64,000 bases of DNA. It comes from Lumnitzera littorea (taxonomy: Eukaryota > Streptophyta > Magnoliopsida > Myrtales > Combretaceae). The notes under the pieces were generated by a model that made no database searches, was not told the DNA's origin, and was given only the letters and a program-made list of their open reading frames with translations. Location of the stretch: positions 6,155,110-6,219,109 of the forward strand of contig JAMXBB010000008.1 of the NCBI GenBank assembly GCA_024138015.1. Direction: 5' to 3'. Positions 13,001 through 24,533 of this stretch are shown in pieces (the first letter of the stretch is position 1; every line of letters starts with the position of its first letter). Made by a program: the position numbers and the translations under genes.

Positions 13001-13200
13001 TGTTTTGTGATAATAAGTTGGCATTGTTAATTGTAGCTAATCCATGTATACATAGCAAATTAAAACATATAGAAATTGATATTCATCTTACTAGACAATA
13101 TGTTGCTTTTGGTTTCTTGAAAACTTTGTATACTCCTTCACAAGTTCGGCTAGTTGATGCTATCTCGATTGAAGTTTCTACTTGGCAAGTTTGATCTTCG
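10086..13200 (+). pseudogene. copia-1 pol (INT, RT, RNase H)
   Basis: Frame-shifted pieces follow in order. They are a pre-integrase segment with the LGHSS motif near 10470, integrase (TIIDDF near 10690 and TDNG near 10820), and reverse transcriptase from about 11870 (KARLVAKGYN, then FPPVVK, DINNAFMHEF, SLYGLKQAS). The RT active-site block reads YVDSM instead of YVDDM at about 12318, a loss of the second catalytic aspartate. RNase H ends with SKLKHIEIDIHLTRQYV near 13060-13110. Protease is hard to recognise. Stops and at least four frame changes show that it is inactive. Confidence 0.75.
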
Positions 13201-13219
13201 CGAATCCCCAACTTGAGGG

Positions 13220-13468
13220 TGTATGTGAATTATTTATACACATGGCATCTTATTGTTTTGACACGTTATTAGTTGATAGATCATCTTATTGTACGGAGGA
13301 CTCTGAATATAAATACTTTATTGAATCAGTTAGTTGGATGTAATGAACTCATTTTCAGATATTTCCATTTCCTTTCACCTACGTTGCTTTGTTCAAGACA
13401 CTTCCTTGATTGCTTCCATGGAGTTCTTCCGATTCAATTTATTTCTTCACTGTTTTTCATCAACTTCA
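13220..13468 (+). repeat. 3' LTR of copia-1
   Basis: Begins TGTATGTG directly after the purine tract and ends CTTCA. It is homologous to the left LTR, and its length is 249 bp. A TATA-like AATATAAATACTT lies near 13305-13318. Confidence 0.75.
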
Positions 13469-14263
13469 AACACCACCGCACCGCACCACTTCTCTCGCAA
13501 TTATTACCACCTTAAAAAATTCATACACCATCTTGCCACTACTATCATTGCACCGTATGTATGTATGTATGTATGTATGTGTGTATATAAAATCTTATAC
13601 CGTACTTTACGCACCAAGTATAGTACAAGAAATTTGTGTAATATTATTCTCCTTATCTTTCCTAGGGATATAAAGGTTGGTGTCAAAGGCAAAGAATTGA
13701 TTTTGTGCAAAATCTTCTTTCCAGCAAAGACACCACCAAATTCCACACCAGCTTTTCCACGTTGGGTATTTTATTGCCTTTTATCGATGGATAAAATAAA
13801 AACTGCATTTGAATTTTGTCGATTTGGCTAGTTAAGTATAAAACTCGGTTTAACCAACCCGATGGACAGTAGTTTCGGAACCGTTGATCAACCATGTTTT
13901 CGGTCAATTGGATCGGCCTAGTGGCCAATTCCCAATTATCCAGACTGAATTTGCCTGTGATAAATCATTTGAATTCATTACTTGGTAGCATCTATTACTT
14001 GAATTTTGCAGAAAGCACACCCTTAAGCTGTTTCCCTCTTCTAGATGTGCCATTCAGGTTTTCATGCAGCTACAATTAAGATGAAGCAACTTGTTTGCCA
14101 ACTAAGAATCATCAGGTAATTCACAGTCGCAGATACAGGAATCTCTAACCAACGAAATCCTATCAAAATTGCATAGGATTGAAGAAATCCATGTTACTCT
14201 CAGCAGAGATCCCATCGGATTTTTGAGAGGCTTTTGAGAGGCTGCCATCCAGGCTATGTAAAG
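13469..14263. other. spacer and probable 3' region of the CHCH gene
   Basis: Holds a (GTAT)n microsatellite at 13555-13586 and otherwise unremarkable sequence. The part next to 14264 is probably the 3' untranslated region of the minus-strand gene. Several ORFs overlap here, but none has a recognisable domain or splice structure. Confidence 0.5.
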
Positions 14264-16244
14264 CTACACTTTCTTCTTGTCGCTGCTTGCTGCCGGAGAT
14301 TCCTGCTCAGCTAGCGAGAACTTCTTCACTTTCTGGTGAATGACACAGATAAGAAGAATAAATAAGAATTCTTAAGCAACATTGAAATAGCAAAAGGTGA
14401 TATTCTACTTCAGGGTACTTGTAAAAGACTGCCAGTACTGATTTACCAAATTTCAACTCCAAGATGCCTAAAGAAAAGAACCATGTATACGAACCACTTA
14501 GGACTTAGTAGACTAAGAAATATAAGAACACCAATGCTAGGTCGTGTGTGTTTGACTTTTTGATGAAGAAAGATTATGCTTGAGTGGAGTTGCTAGGCAA
14601 GTCAACCACTCCATTTTGTGAATGAGACTTTTCCCTCAAGAAGAAATGCAAGAATGAGTACCATGCCCCAATCCTATTATCATGTCAACTAGGAGGTCTA
14701 AATTCAATTGAATAACATGAGAGGATATGCTCGCAGAGGTCTTCCCCAACTTTGTAATGACAACATGATGCACTAGGAAAGATGAGCAGAAGCATCATGA
14801 GGGGATGGATAGTCTCTCTAAGTCTCATAACTGTAGTTCACATCTGCATAGAATGAGGAACAAAGTGCACCCACCAATGAATTTCACCAGTTTATTTGGG
14901 GGGGGAAACTAGAGCTCGTTTTACAGATTTAATTTTATCATGAAGAAAACATCTCTTTTTGTAACGGGATCAAAGTAGTGGACAAAGAAAACTGAATAAC
15001 TTCTTCAGTTTTGACTAAGAATATCCGAAATTAACTCTGAGTGTTGGCAAAGTGGTAACTGGTAAGGGTTCCAATTACTAATTGTGCGAGGTTCAGGGTT
15101 CAGTTCCCAATGGAAGCCATTTATTAGAGCTATGGTGCTAGCGGATAGGAGCTTTAACCACATCCAAATAACCCACAGCGAAGTTACTCAAGCTGTTTTG
15201 GATGACTAGCAACTATTGTAGAACCAGGGGAAGCTGCTCCTCATAGCTGAGCCTGGGCCCTCTATGTACAAATTTTCAAAATTTACATATTAAAATTCTT
15301 CAGTTTTCCCCACTATTTTCCCTCTAAAGGTAGTTTGTTTCCCCCAAAATAAAATCCTGGTTCCACCAGTAACTAGCAATCTAGATACACAGGATGAGCT
15401 GGTCAGTTTTCAGACAAATTGGCATTAGGGAAGATGACCTCCAATCAAGCTGATTGTATCCCCAAACTAGGGCCTATAGGACTAAATCAATCCAAACTAC
15501 TGACAACTGAATAGCACCTTCACAAAACCAGAATTGCCACATGACCGCAATGTCCTGCTCATTCTCATCAAAATTTGAACTAACTCTTGGTCATTGAAAG
15601 GGGATAATATTGAACCAACATCCACCTAAACTTATTCCAACCCCACCATCGATTCATGCCAAGACCACTCAAAAGACCTAAATGCACAACAAAAATAACC
15701 AAGGATACGTTCATCAATATGTTTCAAAACAAGCATTTCAATGCCTGTTTAACACATAAAACTACGGGACGACGTGGGTTCGGAAAGGGTGAGCCTGAAA
15801 TGATAAATCTTGCAAATGTCAATACTTGTGGACATTTTTCATTTTAGTATTTTCACCGGTTCAATATGCCAGGAGTATTCTAAATGTCAGTTCACATAAA
15901 TCAAATTCAGATTTCTTATAAATTGTTGACCCTAATCCAACAACCTATATGCTCCGAAAAATCGTCTTAACAGCTGAGCTGCTTCATCATCAGTATTTCC
16001 GAATCACAAATAAAATTAGCTAAACAATAAGTAACTTCGATCATAGCTATCAATCACATTCGAAATCGATTTAAAACTAAGCATTAATCATGAAAGAACA
16101 TACCTTGTTGAGCACGCACTCCCGCAACGAATTGAGAAGACGGACACATTTATCCTGATCGTAAGGGTTTTGCGTAACGCAATTCAGCAAATCAAGTGCT
16201 TCCTGTGCGCACACGGCTTGAGTTACGGTTGTAGAGTCGCTCAT
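14264..16244 (-). CDS. twin CX9C (CHCH) protein, COX19-like family, two exons
   Basis: On the minus strand, exon 1 is 16244-16104 (47 codons) and exon 2 is 14332-14264 (22 codons plus stop). They are joined by a 1771-bp GT-AG intron in phase 0. The 69-residue product has cysteines at 12, 22, 33 and 43, giving two CX9C motifs separated by ten residues, the coiled-coil-helix fold. Such proteins are imported into the mitochondrial intermembrane space by the Mia40/Erv1 oxidative relay and serve copper delivery or respiratory-complex assembly. The specific role of this one is not known to me. The tail KKVKKFSLAEQ...SSDKKKV is basic and likely flexible. The same architecture is found in the small plant CHCH proteins annotated as 'Cox19 family'. 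No defect is visible. The start was chosen as the first ATG, with the motif spacing fitting directly after it. Confidence 0.88.
15035..15250 (+). mobile_element. possible tRNA-derived SINE in CHCH intron
   Basis: TGGCAAAGTGG at 15045-15055 fits the RNA polymerase III A box (RGCNNARYGG). GGTTCAGTTCC at 15097-15107 resembles a B box (GGTTCGANNCC, two mismatches). The 41-base gap between them is normal for tRNA-derived SINEs. No second copy or target duplication was located, so the ends are guesses. Confidence 0.4.
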
Positions 16245-16297
16245 TGGGCCTACGGTTTCGGTATAAGGTCAATTTAGGTTTTTAAGGGTTAGGGTTT
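16245..16297 (-). promoter_or_regulatory. site II and telo-box upstream of CHCH gene
   Basis: Immediately before the start codon the minus strand reads GGCCCA (site II type, 16245-16250), and further up AAACCCTAA (telo-box, 16289-16297). This pair is typical of plant promoters or leaders of genes for ribosomal and mitochondrial proteins, which suits the CHCH product. Whether these sites are transcribed is not known. Confidence 0.55.
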
Positions 16298-17329
16298 ATG
16301 GAAAAGGAAAAAGGAAGCGAAATTGGGATATGTACTGTGTACCAGTTCCAGGGCTTTTAAAAATGACTGAGAAAATTGGCCAAAGAAAAAAAAAAAAAAA
16401 AAAAAAACAAAGACTGAGAAAATCGGCCAAAAAGAAAAGAAAAAATAAACAGGGACTGAGAAAGAAAGTCAGAGACAAGGAATTGGAAGTCTCGCCGGGG
16501 CAATGGTAAAGGGTAAAACCGGCGGCGCCTTTCTAGTTTCCAAGTTGATGTTAAGGAGGCGTGCCGCCAAATATATCACTGTCTCGTTATTATTATTATT
16601 ATTATTATTATTAATATAAATAAGTCGTGTAGCCAATTTTCTTTATCGCAGGGTTCTTCGTCTGGTGAAGAACTGCATTCCTTAACCAATACCGTGTGTT
16701 GCTTGATTTTGGAACATACCTAGAGGCACGTCGCTCTCCTATTATTTATTTAATTTTTTTTTTTAACTTTTTGTTTGATTAAAGTATGATGGGGAGACCC
16801 GTAGAAATGTTTAAAAAAACATTAAAAGAATTTTATAAAGAAACTTAAGATTAAAATGGAGAGTTTTTTATAAAAGAAAATTTTAATGATATTAATACAA
16901 TATCTTGAAATCCAAAACAAGTTCTTTAAAAATAAAGATGGTCTACCAATTGAACATTTTCAAATTTCGAATCAACCCTTGTACCATATGGATAGCATGG
17001 AAGGGAATGACTAAATACATGTTATTCGTCAGAGTTATAAATTATATATTATTATATATTACCTATTAAATCTCTTTTTACAAACATATATAAATATATT
17101 AGGTAACCTTTTAATAATTAAAAGAATAATTCCTCATAATATTATCACTTTACTTTATCTTTCTTAAACATGAAAAATATGTGAGTGTAGGCAATATGAA
17201 TGAGTATAGTTTGTTTGGATGGGGAGAAAATTGTGGAAATCTATCTTTGGCAATGGAAGAAATTCAAGGAAAGTATGTAAATAGTAGTCTTCTATAGATT
17301 TTCAATGGTGAGTATATGATAACTAAGAG
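16298..17329. repeat. upstream spacer with A-run and (TTA)n
   Basis: An A22 run lies at 16386-16407, flanked on both sides by copies of GACTGAGAAAAT.GGCCAAA, a short local duplication. A (TTA)n microsatellite lies at 16587-16614. The rest is AT-rich with no supported gene. The part nearest 16300 is probably promoter of the CHCH gene. Confidence 0.6.
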
Positions 17330-18885
17330 TGGATTTGTGCAACAACTCCAAAAATTTGATGGCATTACAATAGTTTGAGTTTGCTCATGGAAAATTCCAT
17401 GCAATAAAGAAAATATTAGAGTATAATAGAAGATCAGATCTTGCAGGAGCAAAAGGAATTCAACTTAGTGAATTACAAAAGAAGGCAATTGATGATGCAA
17501 AGATTGAAAAATTTGATGACGAAGAACTCTTTCATCTAAGCCATGGATAGATCAATTCTTGAAACTATTCTTAACAGAGATATAGCTAAGAGCACCTAAG
17601 ACTCCTCAAAGCAAAGTATCAAAGAACAAGATGAGTGCTATGAGCACAATGACAAGCTCTTTGAAAAGAGTTTAATAGAAGTTGGAAAGGCTAAGGATGA
17701 GGGAATTAGAGTTTATACATGAGTATGTTTTTTTTTCTCATGTTCTTACTATAATTAACAAGTTGAGAGTTAATAAGGTAGAGGTAGATTTTATAGTAGT
17801 CACTAAGAAAATACTGAGATATATAACATCCAAATTCAATTACATGGTGCATTTTATTAAGGAGTTAAAGAGGTTTAGATGAATAATAAGAATAAGATAC
17901 CCTTCTTATACATGAGCAATGTATGAAACCCCATGTTGTTCAAGAACAAGCTTTGAAGGCAACTTTTGGAGAATCTTTAAGAGGAAGACAACAAGATCAT
18001 GGTGGAATGCAAGTATGGAGAAGAGATAGAGACCGGTTGTTAACAAATCTACTATTAAATGTTATCACTACCATGAGCTTAGGCACATTTAGTGTGAATG
18101 TCCAAAGGAGTTAAATAAAAGAGTTAATTATGTGGAAGGTAGTGAAAAAATGTTGTTGATAATATATGTAAATGATAAAGAAGTTGGCAAAGAAGAATTA
18201 TGCTTTCTAAACTGTGGACATAATGGTCATTTATGTAGCAATTGGGAGATTTTACTTGATCTTAACTAAAATTTCAAGGAAACAATGGAATTAGAAGATA
18301 ATTTAAGCATGGGGGATGGAAAAAGGCACTATGCGATGTTGGTAAATGGTATTGTGCCTATTATTATTGGTGTCTTTTATATTTTGGGATTAAAAATCAG
18401 CTTGTTGAGAAGGGACTTGAAATCTTCACCAAATAAGGAGCTTGCAAAATTTATTATCCAAAGAAAGGGCTAATCAGTCCTTGCATAAAATATTCAGGTT
18501 ATTTGCTATAACCCAACTAAAGGAGAAACTTGCATCAAATCTTTTGCCAAAGATCATGTTCAATTATAGCATCGGATATGGCCATCTAAGCTTTAAAGAT
18601 TTAAACATTCTTCAACAAAAAGAAATGGTGAGAGAATTATTGTGTCTTAATTTTTCAACAAAAGCATGTGTAGATTGTCTCATAGGAAAATAGAGAAAAC
18701 ATTCCTAGAGAAATACATGGAGAGCTACTTAGAAACTTGAGATGGTGCATGTCGATATATGTGGACCTATCAACCCTATATGCAACAGAGATAGAAGATA
18801 CATGATATGTTTCATTAATAACTATAATATTAAAGTTTTAGTTTATTTTTCAGTTGAGAAATTAGAAGCACTTGTTACTTTCAAA
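17330..18885 (+). pseudogene. Ty1/copia gag-pol fragment (copia-2)
   Basis: A truncated copia copy with no LTRs found. KFDG at about 17350 begins Gag, which continues in shifted frames. AMDRSILETI near 17540 and VVTKKILRYITSKFNYMV near 17800 match the UBN2 Gag core. Then come HEQCMKPHVVQEQALKATFGES near 17915, a degraded zinc knuckle near 18070, a protease-region segment (CSNWEI near 18240), and pre-integrase YGHLSFKDLN followed by VDCLIGK near 18580-18690. The start of integrase (MVHVDICGPINP) lies near 18742. Homology stops in the integrase at about 18885, in an A-rich stretch. Reverse transcriptase and RNase H are absent. Confidence 0.75.
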
Positions 18886-20221
18886 ATAAAATAAAATAAA
18901 AGTAAAGTTGAAAAAGAAAAAAGTAGTTCAATTATAAAAAGGTACACTTAAAAATATATTACATGCATGTTAATTATATTAAGAATTCTAAAATTATTTC
19001 TTCTATCTCTTTTTCTAACCAAAACCCTACTTCATGGTTTCCCCGACTTTCTTTAAATGTTTATGTTTGGATTTCGATCCTCTAATTTTTTTTAAATTTA
19101 CTAAAAACGATTGAGATTGCATTAATTCTTGACTTACTTTTATAAGATTAGTATGATGCCATCTTCTTTCTACCATTTATTATATGTGATAGCATATTAA
19201 ACAAATAAATTTAAAAAAAATTAGAAAATATATATTTGGATGATCTATTTTCATTCTCTTTTTGAAAAAGTCCCCACCTCCCTTTGCAAATAATATCCAT
19301 ACAAAAGAAAGAAAAAAGAAGGATAAGACCTATGTCTTTTGACCCTTGGTTTAAGCTTAATTTCGGTGCGTTTAATTCTTGTCCACTCTCAGTTATCATC
19401 TTCAAGCTCACTATTTCATTCAATCATCATCTTAACACATCTCTTTCAAATGACTTTGTTAGATTCCCAATGTTGTCGAGATGAAATAATACTAAATTTC
19501 GCAACAAATTCATCTTATAGAGTCCTCAAAGTAGCAAGAACAATGTCTCATTCTTCTCCCTCCAACTTGAGTTTCAATTTTTAATTTCATTTAAGTTCCA
19601 ATCTTTTCTCTATAAATTGATGCAATTTTATTTGCTTGTATTTTGTTTATTTCAGAAACTATAATATCATAGAATCAGCAAAATGAATTGAACTCAACAA
19701 ATCGACAAGTTCTTCATTAGACGTCATAAGCACAAACTTCACAAAACTCCACCTAAACGTGAATTGCAATGAGTTAAGTTCTTGTTGATGTTTGTAACTT
19801 GTTGATAGATTGTCTTCACAGATAATAGGTAAGTTATTTGACCAGTTGCATCAACTCAAAGAATATTATGATTGAAAACGTGAAACTAAGATGAGTGAGA
19901 TAAGAAACATTTTAATTCCTCTATATGATCCTTTGGAGGACTCCGCTTTACTTTGTTTCCTCGAGTCTTTCACCATCGTAATGACACCACAGTTCCATCC
20001 CAATAACAATGTCATCCCAATGAGATACAATGCCATTGCAATCACAATGCCATCCTATTGACACAAATACACCATCTCCAGAATAATTTAATTTCATAGA
20101 AGTTTAATGGTACGAGATCACCACTTAAAGGTTTTTCACCAAATAGATACTGTTTTAAGTATTTGGAATATTCATACCATGTAGTCTTTTATACTCTAAA
20201 CTTTTGCATTGTTGAAATAAA
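18886..20221. other. spacer, nothing recognised
   Basis: AT-rich DNA without domains or splice-compatible exons. Around 19980-20060 there is a loose repetition of CAATGCCAT/CAATGTCAT words. Overlapping ORFs at 19284-19584 share one low-information stretch and have no recognisable match. Confidence 0.5.
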
Positions 20222-20226
20222 TATGA
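20222..20226. repeat. target-site duplication TATGA, left copy
   Basis: TATGA directly before the outer LTR element. It is repeated exactly at 26317-26321 after the right LTR, which fixes the borders of the outer insertion. Confidence 0.85.
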
Positions 20227-20736
20227 TGTGGATTAGAGGATTTTTGAATAAAATAAGTTTTAGATATGATTTTATTATCTTTCATGTAAATAGATTCAGT
20301 ATCATATTTCTAAGATTTATTTAGATAGATGTCTTATTTTTAAGCTATCAAAGCTATTATTTTCTAGATTTATTAAATTTAGATTATTAAAATGTTAGGT
20401 CTTATTATGCCTATAAATATGCCACACTTGTAATTAATTAAATAGAGAGAGTGATTAAATATTAAATAAAATTATTTTTTCAAATTGATGTGATGCTTTT
20501 TCTTTTTATTAATGGTGTAAAGCTATCTTTTTTCCCATCGATAGTATAAGGCCATCAAAATCTTAACATATGATGTAAGACCATACAATTCACTAATGTT
20601 GTGAGATTGCTATATATATCTTTCCAAATTTTGTTATTCTTCCATAAAAAAATTCTTTAGATTAATTTTTCTCATTAATTTCCGTTCTTTTCCTAATTTT
20701 TCATCTTTTTATAATTTTTGCTTTCACTATCCTGCA
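20227..20736 (+). repeat. 5' LTR of the TRIM-like element
   Basis: Starts TGTGGATTAGAGG and ends CTGCA. It contains a TATA box (TATAAATA, 20412-20419), an AATAAAAT motif near 20464, and a short word of the form ATG.TGTAAG.CCAT repeated about every 29 bases (starts near 20511, 20540, 20569 and 20597). It pairs with 25802-26316. Confidence 0.85.
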
Positions 20737-20743
20737 TTAAATT

Positions 20744-20761
20744 TGGTATCAAGATTGAACC
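20744..20761 (+). promoter_or_regulatory. primer-binding site of the TRIM-like element
   Basis: TGGTATCAAGATTGAACC begins seven bases after the LTR end. The first eight bases match the initiator methionine tRNA primer site (TGGTATCAGAGC). Confidence 0.65.
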
Positions 20762-20917
20762 ATCTGTTTCTTCTTAGAGCCTATACTAGCATTTGTTGAC
20801 AGGAAAAAACCAAAAAATAAAAATATAAAAAAATCTTTTCTTTTCTTTTTCTTTGCCCTTTACTAAAAAAAATGAAACCAAAGACATTATTAAGATTGGT
20901 TTTGTAGATTGTAGTTT

Positions 20918-21163
20918 TATAAAATTTTGAGAAGAAAATTTCTATGTGTGTATATTCATATCACAGCCCAAAGAGAGCCAATATATATACAATATAGACA
21001 CACTAACCAAGCTTCTAAACATAGAAAACAAATATCCTAAATATACTCTTTATATAATTGACAGATATTTACAGATCCTAAAATATTCTAATACTTTCTA
21101 AATAGAAAATATCCTAAATATACTCTTTACATAATTGACAGATATTCCTAAAATATTTTAATA
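20918..21163 (-). repeat. 3' LTR of copia-3
   Basis: 246 bp, nearly the same as 25460-25723 except for an 18-bp segment present only in the right copy and scattered transitions. On the sense strand it begins TATTAAAATATTTTAGG, right after the polypurine tract. Confidence 0.92.
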
Positions 21164-21172
21164 CCTCCCCTT
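21164..21172 (-). promoter_or_regulatory. polypurine tract of copia-3
   Basis: AAGGGGAGG on the minus strand abuts the 3' LTR. It would prime second-strand synthesis. The stop codon of the polyprotein (21171-21173) overlaps its first bases. Confidence 0.85.
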
Positions 21173-24100
21173 AAGTTGGTGCGTGAAGATTGCAAACCCC
21201 TAACTTGCGTAGAAGATACCCAAACTGCTGTATCCCCAATGCCTTAGTAAAAATATCAGCGAGTTGCTTAGAGCTACATACATAAGCAGTCTGAACATGT
21301 CCATGTTGAATCTCATCACGAATAAAATGACAATCAATTTCAATGTGCTTTGTGCGCTCATGAAACACGGGATTTGCACTAATGTGTAAAGCTGCTTGAC
21401 TATCACAATACAACAGCATAGGATGAGAGTGTACAACACCGAGAGACAGCAAAAGACCCTTTAACCATTTCAGTTCACACACAATGGTAGCCATGGAACG
21501 ATGTTCTGCTTTAGCAGAGGATCTCGACACTGTATGTTGCTTTTTAGTCTTCCAAGAAATGGGAGAAGTCCCTAACATAACAAAATATCCAGTAAGAGAT
21601 CGTCGAGTTAAAGGACAACTCCCCCAATCAAAATCACAATAAGCATACAACCGAAGATCACTATCAGCTCGTAAAAGTATTCCTTGTTCAGGACTACCCT
21701 TTAAATAACGAACCACGCGCAAAGCTGCTTCCCAATGAGCTTCCCTTGGTTGATGCATAAATTGTGCCAAAATATGAACACTATAGGACAACTCAGGTCA
21801 AGTAAGAGTCAAATAAATCAGTCTTCCTACCAATCTCCAATACTTCTCTGAATCTGCCAACAATGCATTTTCTGCTAAGGCTAAATAATGATTTTGTTCA
21901 ATGGGAAAACCAAATGGTTTAGTACCCAATAATCCAACTTTACTGATAATATCCAAAGCATATTTGCATTGGCAAAGAAAAATTCCTTCTTGATTCTGAG
22001 CCACCTCTATGCCTAAAAAATACTTCAATGTTCCCAAATCTTTCATGTAGAAGCAGTGGCATAAATAATCTTTAAACTTTTGAATGGCAACTCCATTATT
22101 CCCCGCAATAACAAGATCATCGACATACACCAGTATACTCAAATGTATCTTGTCTCGATTTAAAGTAAATAATGAATAATCAGATTGAGATTGAAGAAAT
22201 GCATATTGCTTTAATGCAATTGTCAATTTGGAAAACCAACATCAGGGGGCCTGTCGTAACCCATAAAGTGATTTATGTAATCGGCAAACTTTGCCAAGCT
22301 ATTGAGTAGAGAACCTAGGTGGCATCTTCATGTACACCTCTTCTTCTAAATCTCCATGCAAGAATGCATTATGAACATCCATTTGATGGAGTTCCCATCC
22401 CTTTGTTGCTGCCACTGAAAGAAAAGTATGTACAGTAACTATTTTTGCAACAGGAGCGAAGGTCTCATTGTAGTCAATTCCTTCAATCTGACTATTGCCA
22501 AGAATCACCAATCGAGCTTTATAACGTTCAATCGAACCATCTGAGTTATATTTGATCTTATAAACCCATTTACTGCCTATAGCTTGCTTTTCTTATGGCA
22601 AATCTTCCACAGTCCATGTCCCATTAGTCTCAAGTGCCTCAATTTCTTTCATCATGGCTTCTTTCCATCGAATGTCTTTGATGGCCTAAATATAAGAAAC
22701 AGGCTCCTTTTCGGCTGTCATAGCTGCTAAGAAAGAACGATGTTGTAGAGAAAATTTGTCACAATTTACATAATGTGCTATAAGATAGGAGATACCTGTA
22801 GACGAAATTAGATTGGAGGAACATGTAGAGGGACTTATTTGTTATGCAGTATATGTCACAAAATCTCGCAGCCGAATAGAAGCTTCTTTTGTTCTATGAC
22901 CCCGTCCAAGTTGTTCTGGAACAGATTTACCCAAGATTTCAATGACACCCCCCTTGTCGTTATTATCACTTTGAGTCACAGTCGAATTCTCAAGTACCTC
23001 ACTTTCGTCTTCTTCATTCAATTCACCATTAAAATGATTGGTGATATCGGAAGAAGCATCTTATACAAGATCTAGTTGCACACCTTCCTTATCAGCATAT
23101 GGAAATTCAGATTTAGAGAACACAACATCCCTGGATACAAAATATTTTCCTGTATCAAGATCATAAACTTTCCACCCTTTTTTTCCGAAAGGATATCCTA
23201 CAAATAAACAACATTGACTCCTGCTAGCAAACTTGTCTTTTTCCCTATTTAAGTTCCAAGCATAACGCAGGCACCCAAAAGTTCGAATGTGATTATAACT
23301 AGAAGGTTTACCAAACAGTATCTCATAAGGAGTCTTTCCTCCTAATAACTTGGAAGGAGTCCGATTGATCAAATATGCAGCCGTTAGAACACATTCTCCC
23401 CAAAATTTGATGGGAAGATTGGCCTGAAATCTTAAAGCTCTAGCCACATTTAAAATATGGTGATGTTTCCTCTCAACACGTCCATTCTGTTGAGGTGTTC
23501 CTACACATGAGGTCTGATGTAAAATTCCATTTTCAGAAAAATAGTTATGTAAGCAAGCAAATTCAGTCCCATTATCACTTCTAACTATCTTCATATCTTT
23601 TTGAAATTGTCTTTTAGTCATGGCAAAGAAATTACGCATGACAAGTTCCACTTCTGTTTTTTCAGTTAATAAATATATCTATACACCTCTAGAAAAATCA
23701 TCAACAATGGTAAAGAAATACGAGGCCCCATAAGAAGCACTAACACGATAAGGTCCCCACAAATCACAATGAATTAATTCAAAATTTTCATTTGCTTTAG
23801 TATCACTAGAAACAAAAACTTCTCTTGTTTGTTTAGCTCTTAAACAAATGTCACATGGTTTATTCTTTACTGAACTATTACTAAATTCAACTTGAGGAAA
23901 AGATTCTACAATTTTTGCAGACGAATGCCCCATCCTCCTATGCCATAATTCAAAAGAATCTACATGGCTTGTCTTGCATGCTTGGACTGATACTGTTGAC
24001 TTCAAATAATAAAGTCTATTGCACTGTTCACCCACTCCAATCACCATCCTCGAGGTGCGGTCCTGTATAATACAAATTTTATCAGTAAATTAGACATTAC

Positions 24101-24533
24101 AATTAGAGCCATCAAGCAATTGCAACACAGATATCAAATTACAATTCAAATTTGGAACATAGAGAATATTGTCTAGTTTGATATGTTTTCTCAAGCAAAC
24201 TGATCCCTCCTTCAATGCCATCACCTGCTCTCCATTAAGTAATCCAATTGAACATGCCACAATTTCTTTCAAATTTGTTAAACATTCTAAAGTACCTGTC
24301 ATATGTTGTGAAGCACTAGAATCAATAATCCAATTCAGATTATCCTTACCATTCATCTTCTCATTAGTACCCGGTTTGCACGTGTTCAACGAATTAAGAA
24401 AGAATGACCATTGTTTTGCTGTCAAGGTCCCAGAAGCTGTATTTTCTTCCGTTGCTGCCATTGATGATGATGGCTGCTCAATTACATGGGCTGTATTCAC
24501 TTTTGGCGTATTACTTTGCCCACGCCCTGCACT
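21171..24533 (-). pseudogene. copia-3 pol (PR, INT, RT, RNase H)
   Basis: This continues the gag frame without any frameshift. Protease is at about 24340, with DSSA where DSGA is expected, so the catalytic-motif glycine is lost. Pre-integrase carries LWHRRMGHSS. Integrase has DLWGPYR, then TIVDDFSRG, DNGTEFACL and GRVERKHHHIL (the DDE residues are present). Reverse transcriptase has SKWVYKIKYN, DVHNAFLHGDL, SLYGLRQAP and the YVDDLVIAGN active site near 22120. RNase H has DWGSCPLTRRS, SSAKAEHR and the closing ADIFTKAL. Premature stops interrupt it at 24534, 24090, 23679 and 23061, with further ones near 22836, 22686, 22596, 22299, 22242 and 21795. Where the family residue is clear they look like Trp, Arg or Gln codons changed by one transition. 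Confidence 0.88.

Larger units (their letters stand above)
8700..13468 (+). mobile_element. Ty1/copia retrotransposon, decayed (copia-1)
   Basis: Two related LTR ends flank a gag-pol region in copia order: gag, integrase, reverse transcriptase, RNase H. A primer-binding site like the initiator-methionine tRNA end follows the left LTR, and a short purine-rich tract (TTGAGGG, 13213-13219) precedes the right LTR. The coding region changes frame several times and has many stops, so the copy is dead. The LTRs have clearly drifted apart, including a deletion of about 20 bp in the left copy, which points to an old insertion. No target-site duplication could be fixed because the left border is unclear. 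Confidence 0.85.

Noticed and set aside
13334..13831. 165-codon ORF spanning the copia-1 LTR end and a microsatellite
   Set aside because: It crosses the LTR border and the (GTAT)n repeat, and shows no domain.
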